From contig NC_079878.1 in NCBI RefSeq assembly GCF_029227915.1, positions 21,415,501-21,479,500 on the forward strand: DNA of 64,000 bases. Direction: 5' to 3'. The translations under genes were made by a program, and so were the position numbers. The notes under the pieces are model-generated. The model worked only from the letters and a program-made list of their open reading frames with translations, was not told where the DNA came from and ran no database searches. Positions within the stretch are counted from its first letter, which is position 1; every line of letters starts with the position of its first letter. Shown in pieces: positions 1 through 12,998 of this stretch. The stretch is from Hydractinia symbiolongicarpus. Lineage: Eukaryota > Cnidaria > Hydrozoa > Anthoathecata > Hydractiniidae.

Positions 1-417
1 ATTTAGCCTGAGCTTGGGATTTCCATGTTAGTTTACTATGTATAAGCCAGTACAGTATTTTTGTTAGTCCAACTTGATTTTATTAGCAGAATTAACGAGC
101 GTATCTCCTGAGCAGAAAGCACACAAGGTATGTAGTTTAGTTGTTGCGGATGCTAAATAGAACATGAGGAGGAGAGTGATTTCTTAGTTTATGAAATCCT
201 AACCGGGTTTCTGCGAAAATTTGTTTTGCAAGTAACGAAAGCTGCGACAGTATGTCCTGAATTACGTTTTTAGGTATTATTGAGGAGGTAGTTTTGTTGT
301 CTAGCGATTAGAAATAAAGACTTTTTTCGTGCATAGTTCCTTTGTGGACGAAGCAAAGTAGACTAAACGTTCTATTGACGTCATGTCTTTATTTAGAGAG
401 TGTATTCACAGGGTGAC

Positions 418-3400
418 ATGAAGAGTAGAAAGAGGAAGATGTCGGACAGTTCTGTAAGTATCCATCGTTATGCTTCGTTTGTTTGTTGTTTTTTAGGAAA
501 TTTACATATGTTTTATGCCTTCAGGGAAGAAGTTCTCGCGAGTGAGAGGCCCAAATAAAACATTTCAGCGGAACATCTTTTCACCCAGGGTTGCCACCCC
601 TCCTCAAAACTCCTCCATTATCCTTAATTTTGAAAAAGTAGATTTTCTATTGTAGGTTTTTCAACAACTTTCTTCTCAATTTTCTCCTTAATTTTCTTTT
701 ACAAAAATATAGTGGTCACATCCTTTTATTTTCAAAATACATGGAAATGCTACATGGTTATAGAAATGCTACATGGTTATAGAAATAATTTGTTCACTCG
801 TAGCCTCGTTACCTTAGAATATTTTCAATTATTCTAGATTTTTTGGAAAATATGAAAATGTTCTTTTTTTTTTTTTCAAAGAAAAATACCGTCGTCTTCC
901 TTAAAAAGCATGAAAATTCTAATCAAAAGTCTTCAAATCTTCTCAAATAAAGTGGCAACCCAGTCACGATTGAAAATTGTTGTGAAGAAAATACAAAACT
1001 AATTTGAGAAAAATTGCATTTTTTAATGATCAGCCAAAGAAAAATTATAAAATAAAAGTTAAGTTCCGCAAAAACTCCTTTATAAGAACAACCTGTAGTC
1101 TAAGTAAGAAACAAAATCTGCTTACGCAAAGTGATGCTTCACAAATAGCTCCATTACCAAGCTACCTGCCTGCAACATTATGTCATGTGTGGCAGCAGAT
1201 CAAGGAAAATTAAATTAAGAGAAAAATCTATCAAATCGTTTAATTAAAACACACGTTCGACACGAAATATGACGGAACGACAGTTGTTCGAAAAAGGACG
1301 GAATAACGGTCGTTATGTGTTAACGTCAAATTAGTTGCAGACTATCAAATGTTTGATCTCAATGTCGTAATTACCAAAATTTTTTTGAACTAAGAATTAA
1401 GGCTGGATCTTCAGTGAGGTTTAAGAAATTTAAATTTATTTCTAAATTTTCCAATGGCGTCATTAAATTCTCCATCTGCAATCAGTTTGTATTAAGACTC
1501 TACCATTATGCCAAGCATTACTAGTTCCGGTTTTATGGGCCGCGAGTGCTTTATGCCCCTCCGCCCCTCCTTTATCGGCTTCTCTCAAATGTTTGTAGCA
1601 ACCCTTAAATTTGTTTATTTTGCAGAACGATTCAGATTCCTTCATGGAACATGGTAGCTCGAGTAATGACGAAAAAGCAAGAGGTAAGATGGTGTTTTTT
1701 TTCGTTTCTTGGAAAGTACCAAGCAGTAGAATAATGCTAGCTACACTGGTTTTGTTTTGATGCTTTATAACATTTTTAGACATACATAAATAATCAGCAC
1801 ATTAATTACGAAGTCATTATTTTGTGTTATTTGTTTTGTGGATTCCCACTCCTTGAAACCTCCTTAAACTTCTTAAAAAAATTATCCTTAGCCTTATTCG
1901 GTCCGGGGTTTTCCGAACATATTATGACCGGCCCCTTTAATAACTTTTCATAGGCTTGTTCAAAAGTTCTTGAATCAAACTATGCACATCTATAGTACGT
2001 CACAAAATGTGCTGACGCAAGCAATAAATGTTTGCTTGCGTCAGCACATTTTCTATGACGTCATCAAAAACCTAAAATTTGTTCAAACTATCTGCCTAAA
2101 ATTCAATTACTTAAGTTGTAGAGCAAATTTTAACATTCTATTTAAAATCTACCCCCTCCCCCTCCCGGCGCGCAACCGAATAGGGTTAATTCTCCTGAGT
2201 AAAAAAATCTTCAAATGTTTTTTTTACGTCTGCGAAATCTTCTAAATCCACAAAAGTGAGCAGTAAGGGCTAAACACTAAGCATACTATTAAAAACATGT
2301 TTTAAACATAAAAAAGTATTTAAGCAAATGTCGTGCAATTTTATTTTGAAAAAAGAAATCCTGGGTTTTCAGTTTTGTTTTCATTTTAAGAGTGTACAAA
2401 CCGTATTTTGAATTTTTTTGTTTGTTTGTTTAGCTGATCAAAAAGGTTACGTCATGAGTTTTTTTGAGTAAGTTTTGTTTTGTCATGAGTTTTCTCGAGT
2501 AAGTTTTGCTCTGTCATTTCCAGTAATTTCTGTTTCTGAAGTTGAACTACTTTATGCATCACTAACATACTGATTGTGTATTGAGGAAGTACTACTTTGT
2601 TCATCACTAGCATACTGCCTGTAAGTGAGCGGGAATCGATCCGCGGTCCCCAGAACTGGGAGCCGCAGACGAACCCACTACACTACGTGCGATCATATGT
2701 TGTGATACATTCATATAGTTGTACTTCAATATGATCATATTTGCTCGTCATTTTGCTGTGAGGAAATTTACATTTATTAGCTTCAATTAACCCTTCTAAA
2801 TTACTCGATGAGAACTTTGCGAAACTAAACTGAAAAAGTTTTTTTTTTTCTTTTTTATAGTTTATTATTGACGCCAATGAAGAGACTAGGGCGGATATGG
2901 CGTTAGTATTAGAGTATTAGAAATGACCGAAAATGAAAGAATTAATTTGAATTATTTATAAAGACTTGTTATAATGTACATTGAATTGTTGTAAATAGTT
3001 ATTGGATAAATTGAGTTTAAAATAACTAATTATTCGTCCTGTTAATTGAATGTCAATTTCGATTTCGGTAGCCGGTGAAACTGCCATCGATTGAATTCAA
3101 CAATTTAACTATTTTTCTCAGAAAGCTATTGCAGCACCATACGCCCTTGGTTCATTCATTGGCTTACCACATGTTATAGAATAGTCAATAGACTTCAAGT
3201 TAACCTTCTTTACACTGTTATGGTAACAATGACTTGCCCCTATTCCACCAATGATATATAGCCAATGATCCTCTTGTTCGTTATTAGCCAATAAAACGCT
3301 AGCGCCAGTTCTCGGGTCTAGAGTGTGTTTTATAATCAACCACATGTTCAGTGCTTTGTTGTATTTTTCAATACAATCTAAAATTCCACCACTGTTGTGG

Positions 3401-6400
3401 CCTCCAACGACGAATATTTTCTCTCCGCATACTATAACACCGTGATCCATGCGAGATTTATTCAAATCTGCTAAATCCTGCCATTTGTTTGTCAGTGGAT
3501 CATATATCTCGCAATGCGCAACATCACCAATGCTGCAATAGCCACCGATGGCATAGATTTTGTTGTTTAATACGCCGCCACCGAAATGACTTCTGGGAAA
3601 TTTCATCTGTTGAACGGCCGACCACTCATCCTTCACTGGATCGTATCGTTCAACACATTTTAAAGATGAACCACCACAAGAACCGCCAATGGCGTACAAC
3701 CACCCATCTAACACCACAGCAGATAGCGCCCCTAAAATGTAAAAGTCGTTTTTAATATCTTTTCTTTAAATGAACTTTTTCAGCAAATGCATTTTTGTAT
3801 TCAGTTTTAAAACTTTCTAAAAACTTGAAAAATTATAAGGCCATAAAAAAAATTAAGATTAATGGCACCTTGTCCTCAGAGCTCTTCTAGGTCTATATTC
3901 TTACGAAACAGCTCTATTTATAGGCGTATCAAGTTCTGTGGACGTTGGATTAAGAAAAGGTTTTTTGATATTAAAAGGCAAATGCTTGTAAGTATTTTCA
4001 CCAAAACAAAACGACATACTTTAAGATCATTAAAACTCAGTACTTATGAAACCTTTTATTCAACTACTCCAAGAATATTTTTTTACCTTTGCAAGTTGTT
4101 AACGATGCCACGGATGACCATTTGTCCTGCGCTTGTTCATATTGTTCAACGCACATTAAGTCATGACCGCCACTGCCAATGCCACCTATGCAAAATATGG
4201 AACCGTTTAGAAGAACAACTGCTGGATATTTTCTTGACATATTCAGTGGTGCACATTCATGCCATGCTTTCGTCGTCAACTCGAGCATTTCAACTGTATC
4301 CAGTGAACCAGTTCGATCTAAAGGTGATGTTGTAAAACCAAGGTTAATTTTATCATATCTATTTTTAATTCCCGTGACAAACAGAAAATAACCAAAAGAT
4401 TTTAGTTATAATTATGGCTGACTAACACAAAAAATTTATTTACTGTACTGCAGCAAAAATACACTAGCGTCTAAAGATTAGGCCATGACGAAGATTAAGG
4501 ACAAAGCTTTGGCCAATGCAACCTTGCTTTTTGGGTCTGTAGCATTTTTAATATTAGGATGTTTCTTCAAAAACAGAAACTGAATACTCCAAGATCGATT
4601 TCAATAGGATATAACGAGGCTGGTGCCAATTTTTATAGGGAAGTTTAAAGGTCACCCCCAGCTTCGTAAATATGTCCGTGAGTGCCCGCCTATTCGTTTT
4701 TCAAAGGACGCTATTAAACAATCGCCTTTTGCTTGTTCAAACGATGCTATGACACTGTCTCCATCTCCATATATTATTGCCGTCATATTTTAACAATAAA
4801 ATTTGATTTTAAGTGACGTGTAAGTAAATGTTCAAATGAAATAGGAGTTACTGCGAGTTTTTTGAGACTAAAAGGATATAAGAAAATCGTGCAAAACTTA
4901 CAAGAAAATTCGTATGGAATCTGTAATGATACGTTGTGACAACCTTTTCCCCAAGGCTTTTCTACGCCTATGATATTCTGACGAGACGGACAATATTATA
5001 AGCGTAGAAAATCCCTGGGGACGAGGTTGGTTGTCGTAGACATTTTTATAAAAATGCAACATACTTTCTCCACCTATTACATATATAGCACTTGAAAAGC
5101 TGGCCCTGGGTGCACAGCACACGTGGTTTGTTACTGATCTTCTTTCTGGCACTAGATGATAATCCAGTGCGTTGTATAGATATTCTCGGCAACCTGAATC
5201 GGTTATAATCAACTCCTCCTTTGTAACATTATCAATCAAGAATTTTCTGGTTAGCATGGGAAATCGTATATGGGATAGTAAGTCTTTTAGGAATTCTTTT
5301 CTCGTTTTCGGATCGTGTTTTACCCACTTCAACACGGCCTCGTACACCTCTCCCTCGCAGAGGACATTTAAGTTATTGTGTGATATCAAGCCTACTAAAT
5401 GATCAAATGATAACTGCTGAAAGTCGGGAGAAGTCATAATGACACGAAAGTTTCGCAACCTGTAATCTTCTGCTATTTTTCTCAATTCATCACATCCATA
5501 TTTGTCTGCTAAATAAGCTACACCATAACTGTTACTAGTATCGATATTGTTACGAAGAAAAACGAAACATTCTTTTTGTATCGGGTAAATTCCGAGCATG
5601 TGAGCTGCCGCAAGTATTGCTTCGACATCGCAGGGGGAGAGGGTGATCTCTCCGGTATAACAATATTGTATAATCTTTCTCAATACATTCACATCAATGC
5701 TTTCTAGGAACACTTCGCTGCTTTGATTTTCTTTCATGTCTGATGTAAACATAGCCTTAAAGAAGGAACTTTTAGCAGCTAATACAACCCTATGAGCAGG
5801 AAACCTTTCTTCGTCGTCATATCCTTTTAATGTCACATCGCATAAAAGTTCTTCTTTTTGAAATTTGTGTAAAACATTATGAGTATCTTCATAAAACGTT
5901 TCCTTCTCCATCTTCATCAGGAAAGGAGCATTCACCAAAAATTTCGGTGAGTTCAACCATACCTTACCCATGCGACATGTGCGCGTTAAACAGAAGTGTT
6001 TACCGCCTCCCTCGTCCCGAGACTTTTCTTTTATTAAGCCGGATTTTTACCGTACAAGCCTGGAGAGGAATTCGACTTTTTCTGATGCATTCGAACGTCT
6101 CATTTTAGGCATGTTTTTGCATTATGCTGAATAAGAAAATAAATAAGACTATGTATTCGAACTCAGTGGGTCTACAGGTGTCTCTTTTCGAATGTTACGG
6201 TTTATCACCATAGCAATATGCTGAATATGCGATTTATTTAAGTAATTTCATTGTACTAGTCGGAAGCCTGTAAAAAAATCGCAGAAATATATAGAGGAAT
6301 ATATAGAATAGGTACAGAATAGGAATATATGGAGCGCAATAATTGTTCATCCAATTATTGCGCTCTATATATTCCGAGCATCGCTATTATTATCTAGCGA

Positions 6401-9369
6401 TTCTGTTTTAAACATACAAAATACGAAACGAAAGAAACTGACTTCCAAAATAATAAGAAACTTTTACGTAATTTTTAAGTAAGAAACCTTTTTCACGCAT
6501 TCGAATGACATTCAGGTTAATATTTAGAAATTTTTAAGTAAGAAACCTTTTTCACGCATTCGAATGGCATTCAGGTTAATATTGCCTGGTATAACAAGAA
6601 ATTGGGCGAATATCGAGTAGGTTATCTGAAGACATTTCTAAAAAATAATAATTTAAAAGGAACATTTTAGATGATATAAAAGGCGAGTAAAGCATTATTT
6701 CATCTTTTCTTGATTTACATGTTGATGAAAGTCTCTTTGTTGCGTCAAGATCATGATTTTGATTAAAAATCGTTAGCCCGTGGAAAAATCCACGGGTTCG
6801 CCCGTCTTTGTTATACCGCATATTGCGTGCGTCTCACTACTTGTACAGCTAAGCTACCATTTTGCGTGGCAGGCAGGCGGACGGACAAACGTATACGGGT
6901 ATTATAATATAGATATCTCTCTTAAGAAACTTGCTAAGAAACCTTTGGTGAAATGACCTCAGAAATTAAGAAAATTTGTACTAGTTATTCATTTTGGTTG
7001 CTTATAAAATACAAAATGTGCATGTAAAAAACTGGTTGTTAGCTCTCCCGTCGCACGTGCTTCGAGTATTTCGTGCTTTCTTCGATCACAAGGTAGTGGT
7101 TTACTACGATGGTCATTAGATGCACATGTCTTGTTTCTCTTACTTGAAAACACCTCTGAGAGGAGGAGGCTAGTATAAGAGGTTTTCTAATATTCCTAAG
7201 ATAAGGTTTAAGAGGGAAAATGACATTCCATTTCTTAAATTAAATAAAACTCTTTTTCTTTTGCTTTCATTCTATATAAATTTTTTTACTCAACATCGAT
7301 GTCTGAGTCAATTTACGAATCCACGTTAATTTTCAGTTCTTCTGGCGCAAAGTTTGGGGCGCCCACGTTATCAGTGATCGAAAAGGATTGCCAAGGTTAA
7401 TTTCCTCTAGAATTTCTAGGTGCTCCTTGAGTTTCGCTGTACCCTGCTCGTATGGTTGGCCGAGCTTAAAGCAGTGGATTTTATCATATATGTGCCATCA
7501 TCCGGTAGTGTCAGTGCACAGTATTTAAAGCAATCTACAATAAATTGCTTTGATAGACTTTCCCAAAATAATAAAATCCATCAAGAAATGGGACTTGTTG
7601 ACCTGTGTCTGCATATTGGCAACCAAGAACGCCAAGTTATGAGAATTATGCAGAATGAAAAAAATTAAAGAGCGTTTCTCATAGTAGAATTAAGAATTGA
7701 AAAAGACTTTATTTTATTGGGCCAACAATTCTGTAATTTATCGTATTGTAGGCAGAATAGCTCTTTCACTTAAGTTAAATTATATTTTTATTATATTTCT
7801 AATATAAGACGGTTCTACTACTAATTTGGCCTAATCTTGATAGGGGTCTAAAATTGAAAAGACCTAGTATTTGAGGGGTTGTTTTATTAGACAGATCATT
7901 ATGAGGGGGTTACATTTAGAAGTGGGGTAAGCTTTTTTTTCTCTTTTGATATAAGGGACGGCGTCCCCTAATAAAAGAGAGACAAGAGCCCGGAGTCCAG
8001 GTTGGGGTGTCTTATTAGTAGAAATACGGTACGCGCTTTGTTAATTTTATCCACTATTGTGGAGGTTGAAACATTATGTTATAACGACTCGTCTCGTCGT
8101 CCCATGAAAATGATACATGATCCTGGAAAAGAGATTGTCAGCACGATTCTGACTCATCATTTATATGACGTAAAACATGCCAAGTAATACGATAAATTAA
8201 AAAATAATCTCCAATATTTAAGGCATGGTTTACCTTTTATGAATTTTACCAACAGAAAAGAAAAAGAATTTAAATTAAAAAAAAAATATTTTATGCATAT
8301 TAAACCCTTTATCTTCAGTGACCAAGAATTGTTACCTGATTGTCACAGCCGATAGGGCGTACCTTAGATCAAAAACGTGGTTGCATTTTGTACAGTGTGA
8401 ACACATGTTTAACATTGAATGGACATGTTTATGTTTATGTAACATGAGATAATTGATTGATGTATATCTATTTGTTAATTAAATAATGAAAATTAAAAAC
8501 AATTTTTTTTCATTTACGCACACAGAAGATTTTTTAACATACAGTGAATAACTTCGAAACTGTATCAGCTGGATTGATTCCCAAGGCTAATATATATAAA
8601 AAGGTAAATTCTCACATAAATATTCAGTTATACTCGTTTTTTTCTTTTCTTTTCTTTTTTTTTTTTTGTTTCTTTTTTTTAACATCGCACCTAGGATTCT
8701 ATTTAGCACTAAGAATTAAAATCCGTCTCAAAAAAGTCACCAGGTTTTCTTTCTCGTTTTTTTAAGTATTAGTAAATTCAAGTGTTGTAAAGCTTGTTGA
8801 AATTTTACCATAGATAATGATAATTAGAACCCTGGAAATGAGGCTGAAGCTTTTTCCAAAACTCGTCTCCAAGTTTTTTGCATGATGTTAGGGCCGCTAT
8901 CACTTATTGACCTCAATTCCTCAATTCCAAAAAAACATAAGCCCTGGAAACGAGGTTGAGCTAATTAATTTAACTTTTAGTTGTGTAGTGAGTTGCCAAT
9001 ATTTTTGTAATAGCACAATTTTTGACTTTCATATTTCAATTTTTCTCTTTGTCTGAGCGGAAATTTTATGCTTTTCTTCTGTGACCCTTGTCTCTACAAC
9101 CTGTTTTGAAGTTCTCAGGAATATCCTGTTGACGGTTAACTTAACCTTGTGGAGACCTGTGGCAGCTGTATAGTCGGGCAATTGTGGTAGGTGAAGGATT
9201 CTATGATTTTAGCCTCCTGGGATTAGATAAAAACGCATTCTCTGCACAAGTTCGTCCCATATCAAATATGATCGACGAAAACGATTTTTGGAGGTATGGT
9301 ACCGCTGCGTCTTTAGGCTACGACCCTTTAAGGTTTAAAGTCAATTCCCGCTTTTGGACATCCCTTTGA
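418..9369 (+). CDS. Tentative six-exon gene, unrecognised 149-residue protein
   Basis: Model built by joining frames: exons 418-453, 1626-1683, 2434-2467, 7337-7395, 8545-8603 and 9166-9369. Each is bounded by AG/GT sites (for example TCT|gtaagt, tgcag|AAC, GA|gtaag, catacag|TG). Running lengths 36, 94, 128, 187, 246 and 450 keep phase throughout, and the last exon ends in TGA. The product starts with a basic then Ser/Asp/Glu-rich head (MKSRKRKMSDSS), followed by a more folded-looking C-terminal half rich in Tyr, Phe and Trp (VRPISNMIDENDFWRYG, then a SRFWTSL end). There is no signal peptide or membrane segment. I do not recognise a family. The small exons make any one join unsure. The large introns would contain the KLHL gene on the other strand. 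RNA evidence is absent, so treat this as a hypothesis. Confidence 0.45.
2004..2052. repeat. Perfect 21-bp hairpin
   Basis: Arms 2004-2024 and 2032-2052 are exact reverse complements around a 7-base loop. Flanks carry near-palindromic TACGTCAC and TGACGTCA sites (CRE-like). It sits inside a longer dispersed repeat whose relative is at about 11985-12250, and that relative lacks the perfect hairpin. Confidence 0.8.
2626..2690 (-). repeat. tRNA-derived SINE head
   Basis: On the minus strand the sequence reads TAGTGTAGTGG, an exact RNA polymerase III A box (TRGYNNARNGG), followed by ATCGATTCC, close to a B box (GWTCRANNC), at tRNA-like spacing. The cloverleaf is not complete, so this is a SINE or tRNA relic rather than a functional tRNA. 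Confidence 0.5.
3118..5971 (-). CDS. KLHL-type BTB-BACK-Kelch protein (Cullin-3 adaptor)
   Basis: Three coding exons, 5065-5971, 4087-4317 and 3118-3731, with donors A|gtatgt and G|gtaaaa and acceptors ttttag. Phases fit and give 583 residues. BTB domain is about residues 35-140 (ELLCDVTLKGYDDEERFPAH, then FFKAMFTSDM), BACK about 141-245 (YGVAYLADKYGCDELRKIAE), then six kelch blades, each with an aliphatic-Gly-Gly core (YVIGGE, CIGGIG, YAIGGS, YAIGGY, FVVGGH, YIIGGI). Family knowledge: such proteins bind CUL3 through BTB/BACK and substrates through the kelch propeller. Length is typical. Two starts are possible, Met1 at 5971 and Met21 at 5911. The second resembles usual family N-termini better. 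The first intron carries a foldback element just after the donor. I cannot name the exact ortholog. Confidence 0.9.
4940..5029. repeat. Foldback element, family A, in KLHL intron
   Basis: Left end caaccttttccccaaggc and right end tccctggggacgaggttg are inverted copies, with the inner arms (ttttctacgcctatgatatt / aatattataagcgtagaaaa) continuing the pairing. It lies wholly within the first KLHL intron, 36 bases past the donor. Non-coding; no transposase. Confidence 0.8.
6322..6375. repeat. 24-bp inverted repeat with six-base loop
   Basis: The left arm from 6322 (ggaatatatggagcgcaat...) pairs with the right arm ending at 6375 with one mismatch. It lies upstream of the KLHL start (minus strand), about 350 bases from it. 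Likely a small foldback element, not obviously family A. Confidence 0.7.
6468..6586. repeat. Tandem duplication of about 57 bp
   Basis: The block aatttttaagtaagaaacc followed by cacgcattcgaatg and cattcaggttaatatt occurs twice in direct succession with almost no change. Non-coding. Confidence 0.7.
6770..6914. repeat. Dispersed repeat family B, copy 1
   Basis: Family hallmark: an inner hairpin cccgtggaaaaatccacggg, then ttcgcccgtc, a cagctaagctaccattttgcg block, and a terminal tatacgggtattataatat. Further copies are at 22147-22284, 47167-47280, 50832-51010 and 60277-60394, with a decayed piece near 18608-18700. No coding capacity is seen. Confidence 0.75.
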
Positions 9370-10673
9370 ATGTCTAACAGCCATTTCAAGGTAAGAAACA
9401 GAAATCATGCGATATTGACGGCGAGGCTATTTGAAGATTTATGGTAGATGGTAAAATATCGTATATTTTCTTGGGAAATTTTGAAGCTCATTTTCCTTAA
9501 ACGGGTCACTCCTGAAGTGTAGAAGTTGTGATAAAAGTGCTGGAACCTAGAGAGTTTACAGTGAAAAAACGAAAATACAATGCGACCTAAAATATACATA
9601 TGCTACTTATGCGAAAAACAGTGGTGTTGGTTGTGCTGAGTTGTTAATGAGGAAAAGAATGGTTTTTGGGTAAACTGTGCATGTAACCAAATTACAATTT
9701 CATCAATTTTTTAAGCTGGCGAATATTGTGAAGGTGTGGCAAAAAAAAAACAGTAGCTCTGGACTTATTTTTTAGCTAAGTTGTTTACTTTAAAAAGGCT
9801 AAAAAATTTTCACTAAATAAACAAACAATGTGTTATTTTTGGCAAAATTTCAAACCCTAGAAACGGTGTAATTTATCACTGTTAACCGTGGTTTACTTTA
9901 TGAGTAACAGCGTTTCAAAAAAAAAAATTATTGACCATGTTTTCTCTGACGCAGCTTCTATTTGTTTTTATAATACGATTTTCTATCGTTGCTAGGTTTT
10001 TTCTGAACCGCACCATTAAAATTAAACTTCCGAACACAAAATGTGATCAAGCTACATAATTTAGTCAGGTGTGAACTAAAAACATCATTTTTTCCTTTTT
10101 GATATTTTTAATGCAAAAGCTCAAAAAATAGGATAATAGCGAAAGCAGGGAAGAGAGACAGGTATCCTTTTCATACTCAAAAATGCTATATTTGACATGT
10201 AACTATACCTGCATTTACTTTATTATTCCCCATCTATACTATTCCTGCCAGTAAACCTGTCTATTTGGTATGGTTTGAAAATGGGTTCAATAATCCAGCA
10301 TGCGGAATTGTTGTAACTTTCAACGAGATTGTACCCTATTAACATTCTCCAATAATTCTGCAGCATAGAAATATAAGTAGCATTTTAAAACAGTTATAAA
10401 TGCATACATGTTAGAAAAAAGTTGCGTTCTTCATTGCACGGAATATAAAAAAGGCAAGAGATCCTAGGAACGAGGTTGATGTATTGTGTACAAATCGTAG
10501 CCAAATAACGGTCAAACATAAAGGCCTAACCATCATTTTCTTCCCCAGGAGCTCTGGGGCCAAGAATGCCTAATCATATGACAAGGCTTCTTTACCTACA
10601 CTCCTTCTAAAAGTGTATGACTAGGTTTTCAATTTGCCGGTCCTTGTGTTTGTTTTAAATTATGGTATATCAT

Positions 10674-10786
10674 CAACCTCGTCCCTAGGACTTTTCTACG
10701 GCTGTGATATTCTTATGGTGCGGCTCCGTAATAAGACCATTCCGTTAGAGTATCATAGCCGTAGAATATCCCTGGGGACGAGGTTG
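10674..10786. repeat. Foldback element, family A (full copy)
   Basis: Ends caacctcgtccctaggac and tccctggggacgaggttg are inverted, and the arms continue as ttttctacggctgtgatatt / agtatcatagccgtagaata. The centre holds ggctccgtaataagacc. This is one of the best-preserved copies in the window. Confidence 0.85.
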
Positions 10787-12582
10787 GGTGTATCATCAAC
10801 CTCTCGATATATCACAAGATTTCACACACGTAATAATTAGTAGTTTAGCGGATAGTTTAAAGTTTGATAAGGGTGATCAGCGTGTTGTATAGCATTGAAA
10901 AACAATGTAGAAACACTTTTTACAATGAGCATGGTTGTATTGAATTATGTGTAATAATCTTTATAATATTGTAGGGTAATTTATTAGGTCCTTAATACAA
11001 TTGGCTTTAGGACACAAGAATTGGAGCTATGCAATCTTGCAGTGAGATTAAAAATGGCTGCCAATTCTAGGGTGCTATAACCGTAAGCATAAAAAGCGCA
11101 AAAAGCAATTGTTATAAACAAATTCTTTCACATCGCAAATTATGCATAATGTTCTTAAGGATGTACTGCATGAAACAAAATTTAATTAATCGCTATGGCA
11201 AGACATGAAAATGATTGTGTTGTGTAAGAGAATCCTTGCAATAATTAGACGCAAAAAATTGTCAAAGCAAATCCCTAAAATTCAAATCCACCTCACACCA
11301 AACCCTAAATTACGTCCAACCAATGTACACAAAGTCAGCGTGGTCACGTGATACTCTCTTAAATAATACAAGAATTAATTATATTTGTTCGGGTGAGTGA
11401 GGTCATTCGAGCTCAAAACAAAGGCCTTTCAGATATTGATCACATAAGCAAAGAACAATAGAATTAACCAATCAACAAGCGCGGGCAGTATTCTGACCGC
11501 AGAAAAACTGTTTGAGACCAAGCGTAATTTCCCCCACCTTAACTATTTCGATTCCCTAGTGGTAAAAAAAAAATATGTTAGGTCTCCTGGCTATTGCAAT
11601 ATGCTCAGCTCTCAGATGCGGGCCATCGTATATGTCGTATATATTTCCTCCTTTGCTACTTCTTGCGCCTTTCGGCACAAACTTGGCAGCCATTATGTAC
11701 AGAATAGCGGTATCGAAATAAAAGATGCATAAAAAGGAGTGCAGTTTTTAAAATATTCTGAAATTTCCTTCGTGCTGGGTTAATTAGTACGTAAGACATT
11801 TCTTCCAACACCAATTACAACAAATAAATAACAACACACTTCCCGTAAAATGATCCTTTATAAACAAGTCTATTATGTTAAATTTTCAGTATGTCAAAAA
11901 AAAAGGCGCGTGGGCAAAAAATAATATGGTGTGGGCGCGTTGAGGGCTGTGTATGAACTATTTTTTCTTCTTTTTTTTCTCCATTTTCAGCCCTATTCGG
12001 TTCGGGTATTTCGAAAATATCATGATCAGGGTTATAGTACGTCATTAAAAGGAACAAAATGGCAGTAATAAATTTTTGCTTAATGCTTTTGTGACGTCAT
12101 CGGAAGTTGAAATTTGTCTATTATACCACTACCTGTTAAAATTACGTTCTATAGCAAAATTTTTGCATTCTGTGTAAAGTTTCTGACAGCCAAATATTTA
12201 ACATTTCTGGTGTTTACTTGGCATAAATGAATAAAGGCCAAAAATTGCCTGAAATCCGTTTTTACCAGATTTTCATGCAAAATCCGAAAAAATCAGGTAT
12301 TCGGATTAATCACGTGTCCAAAATTTTTTAGAAAGATTTTCCTTGACGAAACAAAGTTGTCCTGAAGCTCAAGTCCTAAGAATAGTCCCAAAGAAAGTTA
12401 TTATAATTTCCGGATTATAAGATTTCATTGATATTTTTAGGTATTTTCGAATAATAGCCAATATCTAAAAATCTGGAATGTGGAACCTACATATTTGGCA
12501 TACAGGCGCCTAATAGATAAATACTAAAGTTCAGTAAGTATAATAACCATGCAGCATGCCAAAAAGGGTTATTAAAAAAACA

Positions 12583-12602
12583 GGGGAGGGAGGGGGGGGG
12601 GG
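12583..12602 (+). other. G-tract, possible G-quadruplex
   Basis: Runs of 4, 3 and 12 G separated by single A in otherwise AT-rich DNA. It lies about 400 bases upstream of the 12999 gene on the same strand. Quadruplex formation is inference. Confidence 0.6.
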
Positions 12603-12998
12603 CAGAATTTTCAATATAGTTTTGACTAAGCGAGACCTAAGCGTGCTATTTGGTTGTTTAAGATTTCGGAGGTATTTGGTATGCTGCATGGTTCATAACT
12701 CATACAAACAGCCTTCTTGGTGATTGGAGTTGTTTTCACAACCTCGTTTCCAAAACATTTAACTTTATGCTTAACTTTCACGGAGGCTATTTGGTGGAAA
12801 ATGTCTGTATGTAAGAAGCCCTAGGTTAAAAAAAAACCCGAGTTGTACTTTGCCGTATTTGTTTTAAACACTTTGAGAAACAAAAATATGTTTTTATGTT
12901 TAGACTTACAGACTTACATATCCGAGCTGTCAGCCCGTCGCAATTAAAATAGATTTTATTTTCTCCTGTTACTTTAGATTTGTTATGTTTTGGCCAGC

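Larger units (their letters stand above)
9370..12976. other. Gene-free stretch with repeats
   Basis: No supportable coding exon. It holds a complete family A foldback (10674-10786), half-elements near 10465-10490, a dispersed repeat at 11455-11640 shared with 15695-15870, another at 11985-12250 shared with about 1885-2150, and a pure G/A-interrupted G tract at 12583-12602. Confidence 0.6.

Noticed and set aside
1463-1783. 106-residue minus-strand frame near 1.6 kb
   Set aside because: Overlaps the second exon of the tentative plus-strand gene in the wrong strand; no splice or domain support.
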